Position numbers and translations under genes: made by a program. The notes below the pieces were generated by a model. The model saw nothing but the letters and a program-made list of their open reading frames with translations. It was not told where the DNA came from and ran no database searches. 64,000 bases of DNA. It comes from an uncultured Bacteroidales bacterium (GTDB lineage: Bacteria > Bacteroidota > Bacteroidia > Bacteroidales > Paludibacteraceae). Where the stretch lies: contig ONEG01000001.1 of the NCBI GenBank assembly GCA_900316845.1, positions 143,803 to 207,802 on the forward strand, in the 5' to 3' direction. Below are positions 1 through 7,004 of this stretch, piece by piece; positions within the stretch are counted from its first letter, which is position 1; each line of letters begins with the position of its first letter.

Positions 1-407
1 TACGTAGCCCATGCTTCGGTTACATCTTCAGTTGCATGTAAATTGTTATCTACTGCTTCTTGAATTTCCAAAGCATATGCCTGGAGTAATTCCTGCAGCT
101 GAATAGGCATATTATCAAGATCAATGCTTCCCTCATCGGAATACCCTAAAATAGGAGTAGCACAATCATCTCCGGAAACAATAACAAATCCCCCATCTGC
201 GTTGTTAAAGATGTAATAGGGAGGATTATCTGTGTCCTGTTTCGCAACGCGTTTCAGTTTACGCGACAGCCTTGCTGGTTGTTGAGAGTATACTGAATCA
301 CCAGAACTAATGAAATTCTGCGCAACTTGTTGAGCGACATTAGGGTCAACCGGAGCGGCTAATAATATAGCCGGTATCATTAGTAAAATGAACAGCAACT
401 TTCTCAT
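1..407 (-). CDS. C10-family (streptopain-like) cysteine protease, N-terminal part with Spi propeptide; runs off the window
   Basis: Only the first 135 codons are present; the gene continues beyond base 1. A signal peptide (MRKLLFILLMIPAILLAAP) is followed by a segment typical of the Spi inhibitor/propeptide domain of C10 peptidases (streptopain, interpain A): residues about 68-95 contain YYIFNNADGGFVIVSGDD, then ATPILGYSDEGSID and a stretch starting NMP. In this family the propeptide keeps the secreted protease inactive until processed; the catalytic Cys/His domain would lie outside the window. The start lies one base after the stop of the TonB-like gene upstream, so the two probably share a transcript. 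Secretion across the inner membrane is clear; the protease identity rests on the propeptide alone, and some proteins carry Spi domains without a peptidase. Confidence 0.8.
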   Translation of the reverse strand, partial: MRKLLFILLMIPAILLAAPVDPNVAQQVAQNFISSGDSVYSQQPARLSRKLKRVAKQDTDNPPYYIFNNADGGFVIVSGDDCATPILGYSDEGSIDLDNMPIQLQELLQAYALEIQEAVDNNLHATEDVTEAWAT

Positions 408-408
408 A

Positions 409-1167
409 TCAATTAAATTTGAAAATATATGTTATTGTTCCTATTTGTTCGTCATTCCCCTCTGTGAATTTTGCTTTCTTGGCAGCGTCAAGTGCCATTT
501 GTCTTGTTTTCTTGTCAGTGACAGTCGTACCATCGACAATGGATGCAGCTATTACATCTCCAGCAGCATTAACACGAACCTGTACAACTACTTTCCCTTC
601 TTGGTTGAAATTATTCGAAGGTTGCGGCAAAGTGCCTTTTATGCCACGACCGGAAAGTGACCATGAATTTCCTCCTCTTGAACCATGACCAACTGGATTG
701 CCAGAACCTCTATAGTTCTCATTTCCAAATAAAGAGCCTATGGCATTTGCTTTTGCAATTGCTGTTGTTTCCTTTTCTTTATTTGAAGCCGCTTGCGCTC
801 TAAGACGGGCTGCTTCTTCCTCTTGTCGAACACGTTCGAGCCTTTCCAGATCATTTTGCTCATCTTCAGTTTGCCTTTTAGATGCAGCAGACAGACGAGC
901 GCGTTCAAGTGCTAATTCCTCATCCGATTTTGGTTGGTTATAAAGAACCACTTTACCATTTGCATAAATGATCGAGTTAATCTCGTCAACACGTAGTATA
1001 AAAGTTGGACCATCAAGATTATCTAACTCCTTGTATCGGATTTCCGATGTGGAAACCTCAAGAATCTTCGCGTCGATTTTTTGCGCTTTGATTGTTACGA
1101 TAATATCCTGCGCGTAAACGCAAATGGATAGAAGCGAAATGGTAAAAATAGATAATAACTTTTTCAT
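409..1167 (-). CDS. Secreted TonB-C-like protein with coiled middle region
   Basis: A protein of 252 residues. It has a signal peptide (MKKLLSIFTISLLSICVYAQ), then a small beta-rich domain (about 20-78; IDAKILEVSTSEIRYKELDN...PTFILRVDEINSIIYANGK) that recurs in Bacteroidales secreted proteins. A charged, Glu/Arg/Ala-rich helical region (about 82-140) and a Gly/Ser-rich linker follow, and the end (about 185-252) resembles a TonB C-terminal domain (GKVVVQVRVNAAGDVIAASI, then AKKAKFTEG and ITYIFKF). TonB-C domains contact outer-membrane transporters, but a cleavable signal instead of a membrane anchor argues against a classical energy transducer. It has its own promoter and precedes the C10 protease gene by one base, suggesting a joint envelope role. 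The partner is unknown. Confidence 0.72.
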   Translation of the reverse strand: MKKLLSIFTISLLSICVYAQDIIVTIKAQKIDAKILEVSTSEIRYKELDNLDGPTFILRVDEINSIIYANGKVVLYNQPKSDEELALERARLSAASKRQTEDEQNDLERLERVRQEEEAARLRAQAASNKEKETTAIAKANAIGSLFGNENYRGSGNPVGHGSRGGNSWSLSGRGIKGTLPQPSNNFNQEGKVVVQVRVNAAGDVIAASIVDGTTVTDKKTRQMALDAAKKAKFTEGNDEQIGTITYIFKFN

Positions 1168-1210
1168 ATCTAGTCTGTTTTAATTTACAAAGTATTTCCG
1201 AAGTTCGCTG

Positions 1211-1242
1211 CAAAGGTACTGCAAAACTTCCAATTAGCCAAA
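1211..1242 (-). promoter_or_regulatory. Bacteroidota-type promoter for the TonB-C-like gene
   Basis: On the minus strand TTTG (1239-1242), a 20-bp spacer, then TACCTTTG (1211-1218), followed by GCAGC. This matches the Bacteroidota sigma-ABfr -33/-7 pattern and lies about 45 bp before the ATG. Confidence 0.8.
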
Positions 1243-1250
1243 TATTTTGC

Positions 1251-1280
1251 TGCGATAAATGCGAAATCGCAATAATCGCA
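1251..1280 (-). terminator. Palindromic hairpin downstream of the 193-residue membrane protein gene
   Basis: The sequence is built as tgcga-taaa-tgcga-aa-tcgca-ataa-tcgca, so the two halves can pair over two 5-bp blocks. It starts just after the stop of the minus-strand gene at 1285 and is followed by only a weak T tract. It may end transcription there; it also sits next to the -33 box of the next promoter, so an operator role is possible. Confidence 0.35.
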
Positions 1281-1284
1281 AGCT

Positions 1285-1866
1285 TTAGGCAATGCCTAAT
1301 ACTAATTTCAAGTCGGATGTATAACGCGACTCTCCTTTCTTATCTAATGCACGTTTATAAGCCTCATTGAAATGTCCTTTGTCTGCGTCATGTGTTCCGG
1401 TAACTTGTTCTACCCATAAGCGGAGATTATTATAGTCACCACTATCTTCCAAATGACCTAAAGCTTTCAATGTCGCTAAGAAGTTGGCAACTTCTGAACG
1501 GTTCATTTTGCCAGAGCCATCGCTTGACGTAGCTACTCGCTTTAGGAGATGGAGGATTTGTTCTTCTTGATCCTGCCTGACGTTGGATAATAATGATGGT
1601 AATTGTTTTTGCTTACGCAGATAACGAATCAGCCATAATATCAGTACAACAATCCAACAAAACAAACTACCAATGAGACTACCAGCTACTATTACACGAT
1701 ACATCTGCATAAGAATAGAAGGCCAGTCATATTCGTGGAGACTAAATCCTAAAAGATTTTCCAGGAAAAGAGACAAAAGTTTATCAAGCAACAATACTGC
1801 AAAGATGATACTCAGTATTATTGCAATTTTCTTTAAGAAGCTATATGTCTTGTTCAGTACAAACAT
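1285..1866 (-). CDS. Small membrane protein of unknown function (two transmembrane segments)
   Basis: A protein of 193 residues that I do not recognise. Two hydrophobic segments (about 12-38 and 56-84) form an N-terminal membrane hairpin. A basic stretch (RYLRKQKQ) and a soluble, mostly helical C-terminal half of about 105 residues follow. The latter contains DQEEQILHLLKRVATSSDGSG and GHLEDSGDYNNLRLWVEQV. The gene starts 7 bp after the stop of the single-membrane-segment protein at 1874-2368, so the two form a pair, probably transcribed from the promoter at 2430-2461. The soluble domain could be a sensor or a protein-binding module; the sequence does not decide. Confidence 0.65.
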   Translation of the reverse strand: MFVLNKTYSFLKKIAIILSIIFAVLLLDKLLSLFLENLLGFSLHEYDWPSILMQMYRVIVAGSLIGSLFCWIVVLILWLIRYLRKQKQLPSLLSNVRQDQEEQILHLLKRVATSSDGSGKMNRSEVANFLATLKALGHLEDSGDYNNLRLWVEQVTGTHDADKGHFNEAYKRALDKKGESRYTSDLKLVLGIA

Positions 1867-1873
1867 TTACTGT

Positions 1874-2368
1874 TTATTTACTCATAATTCCATTAACTCC
1901 ATCGTCATTGACACAAATTATTTGCGTTACCCCCATCCCACTTTCATCATCCCATGTCAATTTCACTTTAATGTCATGCTGATAACCGCCAGTTAAAGGT
2001 ATTGGCTCTGCCTTTTCCGTCACATCAAGTTGGTTTATTCTAAATTGCGTTGTACCATCCTGAAATGTTAGAACTTCTTTACTTTCTAAATTAATAACAA
2101 TGTTTTTTGCCGTGCTTTTTCCTATGTTTTGAAGATATAACATGTGACGAACGAACAACCAATCATATTCCACGTTAAAATGTGCCCGTTTATTTTCTAT
2201 GGCTTCACGCTCTAATTTTTCTTTTTCAAGGGTTTTGATTTCTTTATCATGTTTGATATACACCCATAGAGAGAAACCGAGTGCAAATATTGCTATCCAA
2301 TCTGACCAGTTCATATTAATGTTGTTCGTATATAATATATCTTCCATGAGAGCGAACATCATTGTCAC
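1874..2368 (-). CDS. Single-pass membrane protein of unknown function
   Basis: Up to 164 residues, not recognised. One membrane segment (DWIAIFALGFSLWVYI) is followed by a charged linker (KHDKEIKTLEKEKLEREAIE) and a beta-rich domain (YDWLFVRHMLYLQNIGKS to the end). The latter recalls the immunoglobulin-like soluble domains that follow one helix in many small bacterial proteins. The longest frame opens with GTG at 2368. ATG codons at 2347 (MEDILY) and 2313 (MNWSDW, directly before the membrane segment) are equally possible starts. The Bacteroidota promoter at 2430-2461 allows all three. It is paired with the two-pass membrane protein downstream. No catalytic motif is visible. Confidence 0.6.
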   Translation of the reverse strand: MTMMFALMEDILYTNNINMNWSDWIAIFALGFSLWVYIKHDKEIKTLEKEKLEREAIENKRAHFNVEYDWLFVRHMLYLQNIGKSTAKNIVINLESKEVLTFQDGTTQFRINQLDVTEKAEPIPLTGGYQHDIKVKLTWDDESGMGVTQIICVNDDGVNGIMSK

Positions 2369-2429
2369 TTATCCATCATCTCTTGGCTCTGTACAACATC
2401 TATTGTTCAATAAGCAACAATTTTGCTTG

Positions 2430-2461
2430 CAAAATTACACAAAAAAAATGACACTTGCAAA
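2430..2461 (-). promoter_or_regulatory. Bacteroidota-type promoter for the two small membrane protein genes
   Basis: On the minus strand TTTG (2458-2461), a 20-bp spacer, TAATTTTG (2430-2437). It is placed to transcribe 1874-2368 and then 1285-1866. Confidence 0.75.
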
Positions 2462-2510
2462 TAAAAGTGCCATTTTTATGCATTTTTGTATCTTCTTACC
2501 GGATTTTTAT

Positions 2511-2698
2511 CACCGCTTTTTTACGCTGTCGGTAAGGTCAAACCTGGGGATATATTATGCTTTCAATACTACCAGCCTCACGCAAAAGGGGATCGAATTC
2601 GACCCCTTTGAAAAGAGGATTATTTAATGCTTCCCACATCCCAATTTTGCTTTGCCATCTTTTGTCTATCTTCTTCACCGCTTTTTTACGCTGTCGGT
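2511..2698 (+). repeat. Pair of identical 23-bp direct repeats 165 bp apart
   Basis: Positions 2511-2533 and 2676-2698 are identical (core ccgcttttttacgctgtcgg). The 14-16 bp before each copy are also related (ttttgtatcttctt and ttttgtctatcttctt). They lie in non-coding DNA upstream of one minus-strand operon and downstream of the kinase gene. Function unknown. Confidence 0.75.
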
Positions 2699-2738
2699 GC
2701 CAGCGCTCCTGTTTTACGTCAGGGAGTGACGAGAGTTA

Positions 2739-3527
2739 CTACTCTTTCTTTATGAACTTAACGATACAATCAATACAAATCGGTTTGTCTGTCAGGGCAT
2801 CAATAAAGACATTTGCAGGGTGCATGTCTTCCAAATACAAGCGGTCACCGATATAATTCACGCCATTGCCGTCTCCATTGTCATGAAAGCCTTTGGACGC
2901 AACCATCTCGTCAATCTCCGCTTTTGTGGCAAGTCTTTGACAACCGATATACGGTTGCGTGAGAATAATGCGGAACAAGCCATCCGAGTCTCGCGTAAAG
3001 CCTATAGTGGTCATCTGCGTTTCCGGAAACAAAGCGTTGTGGAGCACTATCGCTTCTAACGCTTTATCTAAAGTCGCATAGATGGATGTACGTTCTTTAA
3101 TAACAGAGGTGTCACCGGACTTATAGTACACTTTTGCTTCGGCTCCTTTGGCAATCATTGAACCATAGACGGATGTTAGTACCTTTTCCGGATCTGAGAA
3201 CCAAATTCCCTTAGCGCGGGCCCATTGCTCTACGCATTCCTCTTGTTTGGCATCTATTTCCCAGTTGCTTGGGCTGCTTGTTTGGCTTTTAGAAGAAAAG
3301 CGACCTGGTTCAAAGCTTGCTCGCGCGTAGCCACATACGGCGTACGCCCCAATGAGCGGCGAATCTGCAAGGCAGAGGCCTGCATGCTCTTGTTGATTAA
3401 ATCGATCAAGATTTGTTCTTCCATGGAGTATATCGTTTGTATAGTTATCTATCAGTTGTAGTGTATGAGCCGAGAAACCGCTGTCGCGGATACTATCAAA
3501 TATAACGATTAATGGATTCTCGTTCAT
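2739..3527 (-). CDS. Free-standing polyvalent-protein-type kinase-like protein
   Basis: A protein of 262 residues. The start is set at 3527 (MNENPLIVIF) because the promoter at 3550-3581 lies inside the longer open frame. The C-terminal half matches the putative kinase domain embedded in polyvalent proteins of phages and conjugative elements. It has GAEAKVYYKSGDTSVIKE (nucleotide-binding strand and Lys), then IYATLDKALEAIVLHNALFPETQ. Next come FRIILTQPYI and LATKAEIDEMVASKGF, then YLEDMHPANVFID (catalytic-loop-like His/Asn/Asp) and KPICIDCI (metal-binding Asp). The N-terminal about 110 residues are not recognised. Polyvalent kinases are normally one module of proteins of over 1000 residues, so a stand-alone copy is unusual: a remnant of a mobile element or a domesticated gene. 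Substrate unknown. Confidence 0.7.
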   Translation of the reverse strand: MNENPLIVIFDSIRDSGFSAHTLQLIDNYTNDILHGRTNLDRFNQQEHAGLCLADSPLIGAYAVCGYARASFEPGRFSSKSQTSSPSNWEIDAKQEECVEQWARAKGIWFSDPEKVLTSVYGSMIAKGAEAKVYYKSGDTSVIKERTSIYATLDKALEAIVLHNALFPETQMTTIGFTRDSDGLFRIILTQPYIGCQRLATKAEIDEMVASKGFHDNGDGNGVNYIGDRLYLEDMHPANVFIDALTDKPICIDCIVKFIKKE

Positions 3528-3549
3528 GTCATTCAAACCTTTGCGGGTG

Positions 3550-3581
3550 CAAAGGTACAAAGAATTTTTGAAATATGCAAA
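3550..3581 (-). promoter_or_regulatory. Bacteroidota-type promoter of the kinase-like gene; decides its start
   Basis: TTTG (3578-3581), 20 bp, TACCTTTG (3550-3557) on the minus strand. The predicted transcript begins about 15 bases before the ATG at 3527, which rules out the longer frame that opens at 3608. Confidence 0.82.
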
Positions 3582-3597
3582 TAAAAGGGCACAAAAA

Positions 3598-3824
3598 AGC
3601 GTCCGCATAACTTTTTACTCGAGAAAACTTCCTGAGAATAGGATTTGAGGCCTGCTTTTTCCTCTGTAATCCGGCCACCTCATCGCTACCCGGGGATTAG
3701 GAATGTAAGCTAATCCAATGCACGGGGTCTCGGCGTAGAGTACCGGCACGCCATTAGTGAAGCATTTGCACTCGGTTAGTTGTTTTTTGTTGAGTTTTCC
3801 GGTTCCTATTGTTATGCGGACGCT
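3598..3824. mobile_element. Candidate small element bounded by perfect 14-bp inverted repeats
   Basis: agcgtccgcataac at 3598-3611 is the exact inverse of gttatgcggacgct at 3811-3824. The 199-bp interior is non-palindromic and on the minus strand holds an open frame of 70 codons without an ATG. Size and ends fit a MITE-like element. No target-site duplication is visible in the flanks, so this remains a candidate. Confidence 0.45.
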
Positions 3825-3827
3825 CGC
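3615..3827 (-). pseudogene. Open frame lacking a start codon inside the inverted-repeat element
   Basis: 70 stop-free codons (for example TECKCFTNGVPVLYAETPC and GLAYIPNPRVAMRWPDYRGK) fill almost exactly the space between the inverted repeats. The only Met is internal. The composition looks protein-like, so this may be the remnant of a gene carried by the element. No family is recognised. Confidence 0.3.
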
Positions 3828-3848
3828 TTAAACTAAATAAATTTCTTT

Positions 3849-5189
3849 TTATCTGTGCCAGCCGATTGTAAAAACAATGCGGTGGGTTGTTGCGTTAATA
3901 TCATACGGAGTGGCGTTTTCGTGGGCAAAAAGGTCAATATGTTGCCAGCGATACTGGTACGCCGCCTGAACCATTACATACGTGCCGCGATAACCCAATG
4001 CCACCGAGGCATACTGGGCAGTGCGGGGGAATTGAGAATACACATCCTGGCGATCAAAAGTAGGATCCATCAGGACGGGAGAACCTTCCTTTTTAAAGGT
4101 GCTCTCGCACGCATAGCCGGCATTGATATACATACCCATCACCGGGATGACTTCCACTCCTGCGCGAAGAGAATGAATCATTGGCGATTGTTGCTGTTTA
4201 TAGAGGTCATATTGCAACGCAATCATACCATATGCACCGATCTGGAAAGCCGCTGAAGTAGAGAGATGCACGGGCAGATGGAAATCCGTAGAGCGGAAAG
4301 AAAGCAAGGGAGCATTCGAAGTGCCCAAAGTATCAGTCATGGTCTGCAGTTTGCCATCCGTAGAGGTTCGCAAGGAACCTAAAGAAGGCGTATGAATAGC
4401 GACACCAAGACGCAACCAACTCAGAGGACGATAGATCATTCCTGCTGCCAGTCCTACTCCCACGCCGGAATGCGAGACATAAGATTTGTTATAGAGCCAT
4501 TCCTTGCCATACACCTCCTCATAGAGGGCATCTTCTGTCAACGAATAGGAATGAATGCGGAGCCCCAGACCGAAATAGAGTTTGTTGGAATAGTTCATCG
4601 CCCAATCCAGCCCAAACTCATTTGCCTGACCGCGTTCGTAGAGACGGAAGGCATTGGAGTCATGCGTGCGATGATACGGAATAGCGATATCCCACTCGAC
4701 ATCGGCGTTTGACAAAAGCGGCGCAAGTGCCGGACCTGAGCCCGCGTATCCATAATAATCCCGGAAAAACGTACGATGACGCTTATAGGAAATCATGAAA
4801 TTATAGGCAATGAGGCCGTCGTCTTTGCTAAAATCTCCCAAAGAGAATACCGCTGAAGCCTGCGCGAGCGAGAGACGAAGCGTCTTTCCGGCTGTTTCTT
4901 GGTCGGTCTGCAGCGTTCTGTCGATACCGATATCCATCGTAGCCATCGCTTCTGCACGACGGTAGAGACCTAATCCTGCAGGGTTATCCGTCACCGCCGA
5001 AGGATCACCACCGATAGCCGTCATCGCGCCGCTCATACCGACATAACGCGCCGTTCCGATGATCGTGCGTTCGGAAAGACGGGTGTAGTCCTGAGAGAAG
5101 CCTACGGCAAAGACCGCTAACGCTGACAGAACACAGACCGTCCTGCGGACTGACAGAATACAGAACCCTATGTTTCGAAGATTTCTCAT
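3849..5189 (-). CDS. FadL/OmpP1-family outer-membrane transport protein
   Basis: 446 residues, within the usual length for FadL-type barrels. It has a signal peptide ending near GFSQ. The conserved N-terminal hatch pattern follows (about 40-80: GTARYVGMSGAMTAIGGDPS, AVTDNPAGLGLYRR), then alternating beta-strand segments to a terminal FTIGWHR. FadL proteins move hydrophobic compounds across the outer membrane; Bacteroidales members are often labelled hemin receptors without proof. It is the last gene of lrp-trpS-lipoprotein-this gene and starts within the stop of the lipoprotein (ATGA overlap, 5186-5189), suggesting that the two products act together. The signal-peptide codons contain a copy of the CTGACAGA repeat family (5123-5158), so part of the leader derives from a repeat. 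Confidence 0.8.
   Translation of the reverse strand: MRNLRNIGFCILSVRRTVCVLSALAVFAVGFSQDYTRLSERTIIGTARYVGMSGAMTAIGGDPSAVTDNPAGLGLYRRAEAMATMDIGIDRTLQTDQETAGKTLRLSLAQASAVFSLGDFSKDDGLIAYNFMISYKRHRTFFRDYYGYAGSGPALAPLLSNADVEWDIAIPYHRTHDSNAFRLYERGQANEFGLDWAMNYSNKLYFGLGLRIHSYSLTEDALYEEVYGKEWLYNKSYVSHSGVGVGLAAGMIYRPLSWLRLGVAIHTPSLGSLRTSTDGKLQTMTDTLGTSNAPLLSFRSTDFHLPVHLSTSAAFQIGAYGMIALQYDLYKQQQSPMIHSLRAGVEVIPVMGMYINAGYACESTFKKEGSPVLMDPTFDRQDVYSQFPRTAQYASVALGYRGTYVMVQAAYQYRWQHIDLFAHENATPYDINATTHRIVFTIGWHR
5123..5158. repeat. CTGACAGA-family repeat in the signal-peptide codons of the FadL-like gene
   Basis: ctgacagaacacagaccg at 5123-5140 and ctgacaga near 5150-5157, matching uvrA 37097-37114 exactly over 18 bp. 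Confidence 0.75.
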
Positions 5190-5452
5190 CGCTTGATTTT
5201 AATGGTGACAGTTGTGTCTTGGACGTTGGTGTATTCAATTGGAATACTAGGGGTACTAGGGGCACTAGAAGCACTAGGGGTACTAGACTCGCTATGCTCG
5301 GTATGTACAGATTTGTCCGGCCAGTAGTACGCATCGTCCAAAGGCGCTTGCGAAGTGGTGTGGCAAGCGGTGAGGGCGAGGAGTAACAAGCCTACTCCAA
5401 CCCTCCCTAAAGGGAAGGAGACAGAGCGTAATATTTGGACAAATTTCGACAT
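5186..5452 (-). CDS. Small lipoprotein
   Basis: 88 residues. A lipobox (LLLLALTAC, Cys at about 30) predicts lipid anchoring. A Ser/Thr/Pro-rich linker (STPSASSAPSTPSIP) and a short tail (NVQDTTVTIKIKR) follow; no domain is recognised. The linker is written by a near-tandem DNA repeat (5245-5290, actagggg-like units). The leader (SVSFPLGRVGVG) coincides with a CCTCCC/GGGAGG palindromic repeat copy (about 5392-5425). Translation is coupled to the FadL-like gene by a 4-bp overlap. It may be a secreted accessory of that barrel, or a decaying gene largely made of repeats. Confidence 0.6.
   Translation of the reverse strand: MSKFVQILRSVSFPLGRVGVGLLLLALTACHTTSQAPLDDAYYWPDKSVHTEHSESSTPSASSAPSTPSIPIEYTNVQDTTVTIKIKR
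5392..5425. repeat. CCTCCC/GGGAGG palindromic repeat inside the lipoprotein gene
   Basis: ctactccaaccctccctaaa then gggaaggagacag; same family as 13693-13728 and 54672-54706 but in the opposite orientation relative to the gene, encoding SVSFPLGRVGVG. Confidence 0.7.
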
Positions 5453-5493
5453 TTCGGTATTACGTTATTACGGGATTACGGAATTTCGGGATT
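5453..5493. repeat. Short degenerate repeat between trpS and the lipoprotein gene
   Basis: About 40 bp of attacg/atttcgg units (tattacgttattacgggatt, then acggaatttcggga). This non-coding spacer belongs to the general pattern of short tandem repeats in this window. Confidence 0.6.
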
Positions 5494-6483
5494 TTAGATC
5501 TTTCTAAAGCCGATAATTTCCCGTACTTCTTCAATCGTTTTTTCTGCTCGGGCAGAGGCAGCTTCGGCTCCCTGACGCATGATCCGGTCGAGGAGTGCGT
5601 CGTCGGAAGAGTATTCGAGAATACGCTCACGAATAGGCGCGAGGAGTGCATTCGCATCTGCTGCCATCTGTTTTTTCATATCTCCGTAGCGGATCTCCAT
5701 ACGGTTGTAGAGGTCGTTATAATACTCTGCCGCTTCTTTGCCGCAAAGGAGTTCGCACAAGGTGAAGAGGTTCTGGATGACCTCGGGTTTCTCCTGGTTG
5801 AGCTGAGTCGGTCCCTGATCCGTTACGGCGCGCATGATCTTCTTCGTGACGGTTTTCTCGTCATCACAGAGATAGAGACAGTTGCCTTCGGATTTACCCA
5901 TTTTTCCTGTCCCGTCGAGTCCCGGCACTTTGACCGCTTTGTCAGCAAAATGGAAGGACGCCGGCTCTTTGAAGTACTCCACTCCGTATATGCGGTTGAA
6001 TCGCCGCGCAAAGAGTCGCGCCATCTCCATGTTCTGCTCCTGATCCTTACCCACCGGCACTTTGTCCGCCTTATGCATGAGGATATCCGCCGCCATGAGA
6101 CAAGGGTATGTCAGCAGACCGGCGTTAACGTTATCCGGCTGTTTGCGCACTTTCTCCTTGAAGGACGTAACGCGCTCTAATTCACCCAGATACGCGTTCA
6201 TATTCAGATACAGATAGAGTTCGAGCACCTGCTTCACATCCGATTGCACGTATATAGGCGCCTTCTCGGGATCAATACCGCAAGCGAGATACTCACTGAG
6301 GATGGTCTTGACGGATTTCTTGATATCTTCCGGCGTCGGATGGGTCGTGAGCGAATGCCAATCGGCAATAAAGAACATGCAGTCATACTCGTCCTGCATC
6401 TTCACAAAACTCTTCACGGCGCCAAAATAGTTGCCGAGGTGTAAATTGCCCGTGGGGCGTATTCCACTAATAACTCGTTCCAT
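5494..6483 (-). CDS. trpS: Tryptophan-tRNA ligase
   Basis: 329 residues, normal for bacterial TrpRS. It charges tRNA-Trp with tryptophan using ATP in the cytoplasm. The class I signature is visible as SGIRPTGNLHLGNYFGA at the N-terminus (HIGH motif as HLGN), together with TYPCLMAADILMHKAD and VPVGKDQEQNME. The KMSKS loop is KMGKSEGN. The frame is open further upstream, but the start at 6483 (MERVISG) is right by family alignment and lies one base after the stop of the lrp gene. The lrp-trpS pairing puts the synthetase behind a regulator of the family that senses amino acids. Confidence 0.97.
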   Translation of the reverse strand: MERVISGIRPTGNLHLGNYFGAVKSFVKMQDEYDCMFFIADWHSLTTHPTPEDIKKSVKTILSEYLACGIDPEKAPIYVQSDVKQVLELYLYLNMNAYLGELERVTSFKEKVRKQPDNVNAGLLTYPCLMAADILMHKADKVPVGKDQEQNMEMARLFARRFNRIYGVEYFKEPASFHFADKAVKVPGLDGTGKMGKSEGNCLYLCDDEKTVTKKIMRAVTDQGPTQLNQEKPEVIQNLFTLCELLCGKEAAEYYNDLYNRMEIRYGDMKKQMAADANALLAPIRERILEYSSDDALLDRIMRQGAEAASARAEKTIEEVREIIGFRKI

Positions 6484-6484
6484 A

Positions 6485-6943
6485 TTAAATCTCAATCGGT
6501 AACTGGCGATAAATAGGCTGAGCGAGCGCAGTAAGGGTCGTCGTGTCAGCGACACCCGGAATCGCCTGAATCTTCGTATTCAAGAGGGCTAAGAGGTGCT
6601 CGTTATCATGCGCAAAGACCTTGATCAAGATACCAAACGCGCCGAGGGTGTATTGCGCCTCCACGACCTCCGGGATCTGCTGGAGCGCCGTAATGACCTG
6701 GTTATACATGGAGGCTTTCTCCATAGTGATACCGATATATACGCAGAGCTGATAGCCCAACATCTTCGGCTGAACATGATAACTGGATCCGGTAATAACT
6801 CCGTTATCGAACATCTTCTGAACACGTTGGTGAACCGCTGCGCGGCTGACTCCACATTGCTCTGCTACATCCTTGAAGGGAATACGCGCAGATTGAGTGA
6901 TAATCTTCAGGATTTTGCGGTCTAACTCGTCTATTTTCTCCAT
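6485..6943 (-). CDS. Lrp/AsnC-family transcriptional regulator
   Basis: 152 residues. An N-terminal winged helix-turn-helix (about 5-55: DELDRKILKIITQSARIPFK, DVAEQCGVSRAAVHQRVQKM) is followed by an Lrp ligand/oligomer (RAM) domain (about 68-145: YQLCVYIGITMEKASMYNQV, VVEAQYTLGAFGILIKVFA). Family members form octamers that bind amino acids and control amino-acid genes, commonly including their own promoter. The start at 6943 (MEKIDELD) agrees with the promoter at 6973-7004. It precedes trpS by one base and diverges from an O-methyltransferase gene whose promoter interlocks with its own, so it probably controls both. Its ligand cannot be read; tryptophan is an inference from the neighbour. Confidence 0.93.
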   Translation of the reverse strand: MEKIDELDRKILKIITQSARIPFKDVAEQCGVSRAAVHQRVQKMFDNGVITGSSYHVQPKMLGYQLCVYIGITMEKASMYNQVITALQQIPEVVEAQYTLGAFGILIKVFAHDNEHLLALLNTKIQAIPGVADTTTLTALAQPIYRQLPIEI

Positions 6944-6972
6944 ATAAATAGTAAAACGTTTAAATTTGGCTG

Positions 6973-7004
6973 CAAAGATACAGTTTTTTTTGGATATATG
7001 CAAA
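6973..7004 (-). promoter_or_regulatory. Promoter of lrp-trpS operon
   Basis: TTTG (7001-7004), 20 bp, TATCTTTG (6973-6980) on the minus strand. Its -33 box lies between the -33 and -7 boxes of the opposite promoter (6989-7020), so the two polymerase sites cannot be filled at once. Confidence 0.85.

Larger units (their letters stand above)
2369..2738. other. Gene-free 370-bp stretch with a promoter and a direct repeat
   Basis: Between the small membrane protein and the kinase-like gene no credible coding frame is seen. It holds a promoter (2430-2461, minus) and two copies of a 23-bp direct repeat (2511-2533, 2676-2698). The rest shows no recognisable structure. Confidence 0.6.

Noticed and set aside
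3528-3608. N-terminal extension of the kinase-like protein (MRTLFCALLFAYFK...)
   Set aside because: The promoter lies inside this stretch and the transcript is predicted to start after it.
3598-3824. Integron attC site
   Set aside because: The ends read GCATAAC...GTTATGC, which differs from the RYYYAAC/GTTRRRY core at one position. The 199-bp spacing is longer than usual, and there is no integrase or cassette array nearby.
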